From NCBI GenBank assembly GCA_046330935.1, contig JAXLRU010000016.1:1-36748 (forward strand): 36,748 bases of DNA. Reading direction: 5' to 3'. How positions within the stretch are numbered: position 1 is the first letter of the stretch; the number at the start of each line of letters is the position of its first letter. The notes below the pieces were generated by a model. It was not told where the DNA came from. It worked only from the letters and a program-made list of their open reading frames with translations, and searched no databases. The position numbers and the translations under genes are program-made. This document shows positions 31,498-36,748 of the stretch, piece by piece. The stretch comes from JAXLRU01 sp046330935 (GTDB lineage: Bacteria; Actinomycetota; Actinomycetes; Actinomycetales; Kineosporiaceae).

Positions 31498-32129
31498 CGG
31501 GCCGCGGCTGCCCCCGCCCTCGGCGCCACCGCCGTCCCGCCATCGTCGCCTCCGCCGTGGTCGGCGCCTGGGTGGCCGTCGCGGCACTGGTCGCGTCGAC
31601 GAATGGGGCGTTCCGGGCCACCACGTCGAGCGGGTCCACGAGCTTCGGCAGCTCCACCGTGGTGCTCGCCGACAGCCAGGGCGGGACGTCGGCGGGCGCA
31701 ACCGGCACCGCCCTGTTCTCCGCGACCGGCGCGAAGCCGGGGAGTACCGACACGCGCTGCATCCGGGTGACCTATTCGGGCAGCGCCACCTCTGCGACGG
31801 TCCACCTGTTCGTCTCCGCGGGCGGCAGCACGGGCCTGGCCCCGTACCTGCGCCTGAGCATCGACGAGGGGACGACGGGCAGCTCCTCGACGTGCAGCGA
31901 CTTCGGCGGCACGGTGACGAACCTGTGGAACTCCGGCGACACCGACGACACGAAGACGCTGTCGGCGAGCACCGCTGCCTCGGGGACGTGGGCCACCGGC
32001 GTCAGCTCGTGGGTTCCCACGGCCTCCGGCCAGACCCGCACCTACCGGATCACCTGGACGGTGCTCGGCGCGAACGCGGCTCAGAACACGACGACGAGCA
32101 CGACCTTCCGGTGGGAGGCGCGGGCCTGA
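31473..32129 (+). CDS. TasA/camelysin-like secreted matrix protein
   Basis: 218 aa from GTG 31473. N-terminus is Arg-rich (LLRRPLTGRGCPRPRRHRR), then a hydrophobic core AIVASAVVGAWVAVAALVAS, then NGAFRATTSSGSTSFGSSTV, the typical start of the mature part of TasA-like proteins. Family blocks follow: GTALFSATGAKPGSTDTRCI, RVTYSGSATSATVHLFV, GLAPYLRLSIDEGT, and the closing RTYRITWTVLGANAAQNTTT with FRWEARA. Members form fibres or surface layers in biofilms after cleavage by a dedicated signal peptidase (SipW); no such peptidase gene is in the window. Two Cys (TRCI and STCSDF) could pair. Coupled to the LamG gene. Confidence 0.72.
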   Translation: MALLRRPLTGRGCPRPRRHRRPAIVASAVVGAWVAVAALVASTNGAFRATTSSGSTSFGSSTVVLADSQGGTSAGATGTALFSATGAKPGSTDTRCIRVTYSGSATSATVHLFVSAGGSTGLAPYLRLSIDEGTTGSSSTCSDFGGTVTNLWNSGDTDDTKTLSASTAASGTWATGVSSWVPTASGQTRTYRITWTVLGANAAQNTTTSTTFRWEARA

Positions 32130-32151
32130 GCGGTACTCTTCCGGGCCCAGG

Positions 32152-32179
32152 CGCGGGGTCACCGTTCGTGGGCCCCGCG
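32152..32179 (+). terminator. Terminator hairpin after the TasA-like gene
   Basis: Stem CGCGGGG/CCCCGCG with an inner CAC/GTG stem and a 5-nt loop, 22 nt after the stop. Confidence 0.65.
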
Positions 32180-32285
32180 GTCGACGTCCGGGCCGGGGCG
32201 CGCGGGCTGTGTGCTCGGTCCAGGGCGTCCCGACACCACCGGGGCGCGTCCCGAGGCCACCGCCGGGGCGCGTCCCCAGGCTGAA

Positions 32286-32331
32286 CTCTTTCCAGAAATT
32301 GTCACGCTGGCGTGACAAATCTCAGAAAGAG
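32286..32331. repeat. 46-bp A+T-rich imperfect inverted repeat between convergent genes
   Basis: Arms 32286-32307 and 32310-32331: the inner part TTGTCACGC/GCGTGACAA and the outer CTCTTTC/GAAAGAG pair perfectly, with about five mismatches between. Much richer in A+T than anything near it. The surrounding 32130-32449 has no gene; besides this repeat it holds two terminators and a short duplicated CCGGGGCGCGTCCC motif at 32236-32277. Confidence 0.75.
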
Positions 32332-32379
32332 GTCGGGTTCCCGGTGCGCCACGCCGACCCGCTGGTTCCTGGCGTGGGT

Positions 32380-32412
32380 AGGCCCGGGCACCGCAGTGCG
32401 ATGCCCGGGCCT
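32380..32412 (-). terminator. Terminator hairpin after the CE3-GH5 gene
   Basis: Perfect 11-bp stem AGGCCCGGGCA/TGCCCGGGCCT with an 11-nt loop, 38 nt beyond the stop of the minus-strand gene. Confidence 0.75.
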
Positions 32413-32449
32413 TCCGGGGTGGTGCTGCGCCGCGCGGGCGGCGTGGCTG

Positions 32450-34663
32450 TCAGCCGCAGGTGGCGGTCGGCGTCGCCGCCTGGCCGGTGGCCGTGACGAC
32501 CACAGAACCGGTGCCGGTGCCGCTCGCGGCGTTGCCGGAGGCGGAGGCGCGCTCGCCGATCACCTGGGTGACGGTGACGCCGTCGGGGTAGGTCAGCGTC
32601 CACCGGACCGGGACGAGGGTGGCGACCGAGCTGGTCACCGTCACCTGCGCGGAGAAACCGCCGTCCCAGGCGCCGGTGCCGCGGTAGGTCACCGAGCAGA
32701 CGGGGCTGCCGTAGAGCGCGGCGGTGTCCTCGCCCGTCAGCGCGGCCACGGCGGCCTTGCGGGTGATGGTCTTGCAGGTCTTCTTGCCGTTCTTACCCGT
32801 CTTGCACTTCTTGACGGTCTTGGTCTTGGCCGGCTTCTTCGTGGTGCAGGTCTTGCCCTTGCACGACGTCGTGGGCTTCGTGGTGGTCGGCGTCGTGGTG
32901 GTCGGCTTCGTCGTGGTGGTGGACACCGGCGGGGTGGTCGTCGTCGGCGGGGTGGTGACCACGCCGGAGTAGACCGTGGCCTCCTTGACGCCGCGGGCCT
33001 TCAGGCCGTCGGTGCCGTTGATGAACCGCTGGCCCCACGTCGTCAGCTGAGCGGGGTTGAAGTTCGTCGTCATGTCGAGGTACTCGACGCCACCACCATT
33101 GCCCGACCACGACCAGCCCATCATTCCCAGACCCTTCGCCCGGGTGTAGGCCATGATCGTGTCCTCGTCGGGGTCACCGTCGGAGTGCATGTTGCCGAAC
33201 TCGCCCACGAGGATCGGCAGGCCGCGGGAGACGAACGAGTCGAGGTAGGACTTCACCTTGTCCGCGCTGTTGTAGACGCCGTACATGTGGATGCTGAACA
33301 CGGTGTTGGCCAGCGGGTCGGCGGCGAACACGGCGGGGGCGTTGTCCTTCATCGTGCCCGCCCAGTCCTGACCCCAGTTGGGGGCGTCGACCATGAGGGT
33401 GTGGGTGAATCCCGCGGCGCGCAGCTTCTTGATGGCGGCCTGGGTGTCGGCGGTCCAGCCCGTGTAGCCGGTGTTGCCCCACGGCTCGTTGCCGATGTTG
33501 ACGATGACGTACTTCTCCTCGCCCTTGAGGGCGTCGGCGATGCTGATCCAGTACGTCGCGGCGGCGTCGAGGCTGGTCGAGCCGGACTGCTCCTGGTAGC
33601 CGGTGGTGTCGTGGTTCTCCAGCACGCAGATCAGCTTGTTCGTCTTACACAGGCTGACGACGTTCTTCACGTCGGCGACGCTGCTGGGACCCCACCGCCC
33701 GCCGCCCAGGACCACCCGCACGGTGTTGGCCCCCGCCGCCTTGATCGCCGCGAACGACGACGTCTGCGAGGTGTACCAGACGTGCGCGTGGTTGATCCCG
33801 CTGATCACGAACTCCGAGCCGTTCGACTCGTACAGCCTGCCGCCCTTGACGAAGAAGCCCTTGCCGTCGGCCGCCGGCTTGGTCGTGCTCGTCGTCGTCG
33901 GCTTCGCGGTGCCCGTGGGCACGGTCGTACTCGTCGTCGGCGTCGTGCCGCCGAGGGCCGACACCACCGCCGGGTACCAGCGCTCCGCCATCTTGACGAT
34001 GCCGGCGTCGTTGGGGTGGACGCCGTCGCCGGTGTCCGTGGTCGGGTTCCAGCCGGTCCACTGGTCGACGACCGTGATCGGCGACGACGTGGTGCTCAGG
34101 CCCGCCGCCCACGCGGGGATCGCGTTGTTGAGCGTCACGGTGCGGGCGGGGCACTCGGGGCAGGCCGCGGGCGCGACGGGGATGATCTTGGCGACGAGGA
34201 CCTTCACCCGGGGGTTGTTCTCGCGCATCTGGCCGACGATCTTCGTCCAGGCGGCGAAGATCTGGTCGTTGGTACGTGCGCTCCACACGTCGTTCGTCGC
34301 GAAGTGCATGAGGACGACGTCGGGGTTCGTGGTCGCCAGGCGGGCCGGCATGAGGTTCTGGTCGGCCACGTTGGTGACGAGCTCGCCGCCGTGGCCCTCG
34401 TTCTCGCCGTCGTAGGCGAAGCCGCAGCCCTGGCCGGGCTGGGTGCCCACGAAGTCGATGTTCGTGTACCCGGACTGGGTGAGCTTCTGCCAGAGCAGTG
34501 CCCGCCAGCAGCCGGGTGAGCCGGTGATCGAGTCGCCGAGGGCCATGATCTTGACGGGGGCGGCCTGGGCGCTCGGCGCGAGGACGGCCGGGGCCGCCAC
34601 GAGCGCGGAGGCACCCAGGAGCAACGCGGTGAGCGTCGCCTTCCACGGGGTTCTGCGGGACAT
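32450..34663 (-). CDS. Secreted multidomain polysaccharidase: SGNH/CE3 esterase, GH5 mannanase-like, degenerate CBM2
   Basis: 737 aa. Signal peptide 1-35 (RRTPWKATLTALLLGASALV, cut near AQAAP). Residues 37-235: SGNH esterase of CE3 type with Ser45 in ALGDSITG, NDVW block LMHFATNDVW and the Asp-His pair GDGVHPND. A Thr/Pro linker leads to residues about 265-570, a GH5 domain like bacterial beta-mannanases (GINHAHVWYTSQ, ANTVRVVLGGGRWG, acid/base Glu in NIGNEPWG, HMYGVYN, nucleophile Glu in LVGEFGN). Next come a Thr/Pro stretch and a Lys/Cys-rich segment (CKGKTCTTKKPAKTK), then about 85 residues resembling CBM2 (CSVTYRGTGAWDGGFSAQV, RWTLTYPDG) but short and lacking the third Trp. ATG 34663 has AGAGGGAG upstream. 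It probably de-acetylates and cuts (aceto)mannan. Confidence 0.9.
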   Translation of the reverse strand: MSRRTPWKATLTALLLGASALVAAPAVLAPSAQAAPVKIMALGDSITGSPGCWRALLWQKLTQSGYTNIDFVGTQPGQGCGFAYDGENEGHGGELVTNVADQNLMPARLATTNPDVVLMHFATNDVWSARTNDQIFAAWTKIVGQMRENNPRVKVLVAKIIPVAPAACPECPARTVTLNNAIPAWAAGLSTTSSPITVVDQWTGWNPTTDTGDGVHPNDAGIVKMAERWYPAVVSALGGTTPTTSTTVPTGTAKPTTTSTTKPAADGKGFFVKGGRLYESNGSEFVISGINHAHVWYTSQTSSFAAIKAAGANTVRVVLGGGRWGPSSVADVKNVVSLCKTNKLICVLENHDTTGYQEQSGSTSLDAAATYWISIADALKGEEKYVIVNIGNEPWGNTGYTGWTADTQAAIKKLRAAGFTHTLMVDAPNWGQDWAGTMKDNAPAVFAADPLANTVFSIHMYGVYNSADKVKSYLDSFVSRGLPILVGEFGNMHSDGDPDEDTIMAYTRAKGLGMMGWSWSGNGGGVEYLDMTTNFNPAQLTTWGQRFINGTDGLKARGVKEATVYSGVVTTPPTTTTPPVSTTTTKPTTTTPTTTKPTTSCKGKTCTTKKPAKTKTVKKCKTGKNGKKTCKTITRKAAVAALTGEDTAALYGSPVCSVTYRGTGAWDGGFSAQVTVTSSVATLVPVRWTLTYPDGVTVTQVIGERASASGNAASGTGTGSVVVTATGQAATPTATCG

Positions 34664-35095
34664 CGGAGTTCTCCCTCTGGCGCGGCAGGTCACCGCGGTT
34701 CGGCCGCCGGCGCCGGGCGCGACGGCGGGCGATGACATCGGAACGGCACGCGACGTCACACTGGGTGACGCCACGGGTCGACGGACCGCCGCCGGGCCGC
34801 CTCTCCGGGCAGGGGTGGCAGGGAGCGACGCCGGTCCGGCCGGGATTCTGCCAGACCTGTACTTAACCGCGAAAGTAGTCGGCGGTGAGCGGCGCGCGGG
34901 TGGTGCCGGGTCCGGTCGGCCCAGCCGCCGTTCCGTCACACATCGTGATCGCCGTTTCCTGTTATCGGTGCCGAGGCACTCCGCCGAGTGACGCCGGTAT
35001 GCGCACACGCTCGGGCTTCCTCGACCTGACACATCGCGCCGCGCCGCCGCACAGACGCGGGGCGAGGCGGGTCGGGGTGGATAGAGTCACTCGAC
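34664..35095. other. 432-bp intergenic region between divergent CE3-GH5 and pgeF genes
   Basis: No gene seen. Contains an inverted repeat CGTCAC-N5-GTGACG at 34754-34770, about 90 bp upstream of the esterase/mannanase start and thus a possible operator, an A+T-richer patch at 34845-34880, and the pgeF -10 box. The GTCAC...GTGAC halves recur in the palindrome beyond the other end of the same gene. Confidence 0.45.
35082..35087 (+). promoter_or_regulatory. -10 box for a leaderless pgeF transcript
   Basis: TAGAGT followed by 8 nt and GTG 35096; no ribosome binding site is present. Typical leaderless layout. Confidence 0.5.
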
Positions 35096-35926
35096 GTGTC
35101 CACCACGACGACTCGCGTCTCCCTCATGCGACCCGCCGCCTGGGCGGGCCAGCCCGCGGAGGTCGCGGTCTCGACCCGGGACGGCGGCACCTCCACCGGC
35201 GACTGGACGAGCCTCAACCTCGGCCTGCGCGTCGGCGACGACCCCGAGCGGGTGCGCGAGAACCGGCGCCGCGTCCTCGCCGCCCTCGGGACGGCGTCCG
35301 ACCGGCTGGTCCTCGGGGAGCAGGTGCACGGGCGCAGCGTCGCCGTCGTCGACTCCACCCACGCCGGGCGCGGGGCCGTCGACTCCGAGTCCGCGATCCC
35401 CGGCGTCGACGCCCTGGTGACCTCCGACCCCGGCGTCCTGATCGGCGTCCTCGTCGCCGACTGCCTGCCGATCGCCCTGCTCGACCCCGACGCCGGCGTC
35501 CTCGGCATCGCCCACGCCGGCTGGCGCGGCACGCTCGCCCGGGTCGCCGAGGCGACCGTCGAGGCCATGGCCGCCCTCGGTGCGCGGCCCGAGCGCATGA
35601 CCGCCGTCCTCGGCCCCTGCATCGCCACCGACGACTACGAGGTGGGCCCCGAGGTCGCCGAGGCCGCGCTCGACTGCTTCGGCGGCACCGCGGGGCGTCC
35701 CCCGCTCACCGGCGGGTCGTCCCCCTTGCTGCGGCCCTCGCCCGGGCGCGAGGGGCACTGGATGTTCGACCTCGCCGCCGCCAACCGCCGCATCCTCACC
35801 GAGGTCGGCGTGCCCTGGGCGTCCGTGCACGGCGGCGAGGTCGCCACCGGCCCCCAGACGCCCTTCTTCAGCCACCGCCTCGAAGCCCCCACCGGGCGGT
35901 TCGGGATGTTCGCGCGCCTGCGCTGA
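35096..35926 (+). CDS. pgeF: Peptidoglycan editing factor PgeF (YfiH / laccase-domain family)
   Basis: 276 aa. Zinc-dependent enzyme that removes wrong amino acids (L-Ser for L-Ala) from peptidoglycan precursors; also described as a multicopper-oxidase-like laccase domain. Motifs: STRDGGTSTGDWTSLNLGLR, VRENRRRVL, LVLGEQVHG, GVDALVTSDPGVLIGVLVAD, the metal-ligand Cys in ADCLPIALLD and His in AHAGWRGTL, LGPCIATDDYEVG, FDLAAANRRIL, and a C-terminal FFSHR..TGRFGMFARL. Start GTG 35096. In most actinobacteria this gene follows ftsZ in the division cluster; here it stands alone beside a glycosidase and a 6C RNA, so it may be a second copy. Confidence 0.92.
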   Translation: MSTTTTRVSLMRPAAWAGQPAEVAVSTRDGGTSTGDWTSLNLGLRVGDDPERVRENRRRVLAALGTASDRLVLGEQVHGRSVAVVDSTHAGRGAVDSESAIPGVDALVTSDPGVLIGVLVADCLPIALLDPDAGVLGIAHAGWRGTLARVAEATVEAMAALGARPERMTAVLGPCIATDDYEVGPEVAEAALDCFGGTAGRPPLTGGSSPLLRPSPGREGHWMFDLAAANRRILTEVGVPWASVHGGEVATGPQTPFFSHRLEAPTGRFGMFARLR

Positions 35927-36135
35927 CGGGCGATGGGCGGGTGCCGAGTGCCCGAGCGTCAGCAAGGACTCGAGGGGGACCGGTGGGCGGCCGGCGTCCC
36001 GCCCGGGTGGCGCCTCGACACTGTCGGCGGGGCGAAGGGGCTCGGCACCGGAGCTATGCGGGCGACGTGCCCCCGGGCGAGCTTCGGCGTCGGGTGCGCC
36101 GGTACGGCGTAGCCGAGCCGTCGAAGACTCTCGTC

Positions 36136-36164
36136 TTGCGCGGTTCAGCCAACGGGCGCATGCT
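36136..36164 (+). promoter_or_regulatory. Candidate promoter of the 6C RNA
   Basis: TTGCGC (36136-36141), 17 nt, CATGCT (36159-36164). It would start transcription near 36171 and give an RNA of about 92 nt. Confidence 0.45.
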
Positions 36165-36170
36165 GGTGCT

Positions 36171-36262
36171 GCGCGCCTTGCTGGTGGGTGTCTCCCCCGT
36201 CGCCCACCGGTGCGCGCCCTGGCCGCCTGCGGTGTCTCCCCCGTCGCCGCAGGCGGCTCTTT
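36171..36262 (+). ncRNA. 6C small RNA (two C-rich-loop hairpins)
   Basis: Two hairpins carry the same 14-nt loop TGTCTCCCCCGTCG. Hairpin 1: stem GGTGGG/CCCACC at 36183-36208. Hairpin 2: perfect 11-bp stem GCCGCCTGCGG/CCGCAGGCGGC at 36222-36257, followed by TCTTTC as an intrinsic terminator. Two stem-loops with runs of C in the loops are the definition of the actinobacterial 6C RNA (B11 in Mycobacterium tuberculosis, about 93 nt). The C-rich loops can pair with G-rich ribosome binding sites, so it is expected to repress target mRNAs. Boundaries are inferred from the promoter and terminator. Confidence 0.85.
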
Positions 36263-36294
36263 CATGCCTTGGCCCACCGTGACGACGGGCCCGT

Positions 36295-36369
36295 CCGACG
36301 TCACCGACGCTCGACGTGCGAAGCTCGGCGCCGCGTCCCCGTGTCGCGGACCGAGCGTCGGCAACGTCG
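36295..36369. repeat. 75-bp intergenic repeat, copy A
   Basis: Matches copy B at 36597-36671 in 72 of 75 positions, same orientation, 302 bp apart. Each copy contains a 10-bp inverted repeat CCGACGCTCG...CGAGCGTCGG (36304-36313 and 36352-36361) and could fold as one hairpin. No transposase nearby. Confidence 0.9.
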
Positions 36370-36596
36370 TGGCGGCGGACTGGGCTTGGCGAACTGATCA
36401 GCGCGCCCCGGACCGGACACCGACATCGCGGCCGAGTCGGCGTCTCGAAGGGCCTCAGATGAGCAGCTTGTGTGAGGAAACGCCGCGCTGCGGCCGGTCT
36501 GGCTCACGGACGCCGCTCATCTGCCGCAGACGTCGTGCGACGACCGCAGTCAGCGGGGTCCGGGGCGACACGGGAACGGCCGACACCGAGCCCCCG
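36370..36596. other. Gene-free spacer between the two 75-bp repeats
   Basis: No coding sequence, tRNA or clear promoter found; together with 35927-36135 and 36672-36748 the tail after pgeF holds only the 6C RNA and the two repeats. A short minus-strand open frame at 36301-36507 crosses copy A and shows no recognisable domain. Confidence 0.5.
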
Positions 36597-36671
36597 CCGA
36601 CGTCACCGACGCTCGGCGTGCGAAGCTCGGCGCGGCGTCCCCGTGTCGCGGACCGAGCGTCGGCAAAGTCG
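36597..36671. repeat. 75-bp intergenic repeat, copy B
   Basis: Second copy of the element at 36295-36369, with three substitutions; the inverted repeat CCGACGCTCG...CGAGCGTCGG is fully kept. Confidence 0.9.
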
Positions 36672-36748
36672 GGCGGTGGCGGTCGAGGCGCACGGCTACC
36701 TCGACCGCCACCGGAGCAGGCGGGTGCACCGGAGTGCCCCCTATCCGC

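Noticed and set aside
32312..34519. 735-codon plus-strand open frame opposite the CE3-GH5 gene
   Set aside because: Shadow frame; no domain, and the opposite strand has intact catalytic motifs.
35087..36364. 425-codon minus-strand open frame opposite pgeF and through the 6C RNA
   Set aside because: Gly/Ala/Arg/Asp-rich shadow with no family resemblance; crosses the RNA gene and a terminator.
36301..36507. 68-codon minus-strand ORF after the 6C RNA
   Set aside because: Overlaps repeat copy A, has no ribosome binding site that stands out and no recognisable domain.

Overview
The window is very G+C-rich DNA (by eye well above 70%) with frequent GTG starts, short TANNNT -10 boxes directly in front of start codons (leaderless transcripts), long hybrid kinases, SpoIIE-type phosphatases, several ECF sigma factors and a 6C RNA. 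This is chromosome of a high-G+C actinobacterium. The gene content would fit a Kineococcus/Geodermatophilus-like soil or plant-surface organism, but that placement is an inference. I see no phage, plasmid or transposase gene and no CRISPR array.

Layout. (1) 1-8969, signalling: a partial cheR and a giant HAMP-array hybrid histidine kinase on the minus strand, divergent from an RsbW/GAF/GAF/RsbU-type fused phosphatase. The kinase reading frame is broken by two single-base gaps inside the HAMP array. (2) 9017-11359: tRNA-Arg(UCU), a small S4 RNA-binding protein, and an ECF (SigE-family) sigma factor translationally coupled to a one-TM putative anti-sigma partner. (3) 11620-16023: two adjacent dynamin-like GTPases and an ssb gene, probably a cell-division or membrane/chromosome module. 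(4) 16056-19387: cobalamin/siroheme operon cbiB-cobT-cobA(cysG fusion). (5) 19524-34663, a secreted/surface island: two paralogous fasciclin proteins flanking a GH43 galactanase, a PLP decarboxylase, a sigma factor fused through a membrane segment to a PL9 pectate-lyase-like beta-helix, a subtilase with tandem WSG repeats, a LamG protein overlapping a TasA-like matrix protein, and a CE3-GH5-CBM enzyme. (6) 35096-36748: pgeF, a 6C RNA, and a gene-free tail with a duplicated 75-bp element.

How it may work together. The secreted island looks directed at plant or algal polysaccharides (galactan, pectin, mannan) and at surface matrix (FAS1, LamG, TasA-like). The most novel-looking items are the sigma-ZAS-TM-PL9 fusion, which would couple pectin contact directly to transcription, and an almost identical promoter-like element (GCATCC-N16-CGGAAGTAGGGG) in front of both fasciclin genes. 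That element resembles the SigK promoters that drive fasciclin genes in mycobacteria. The cognate sigma factor is not in this window.
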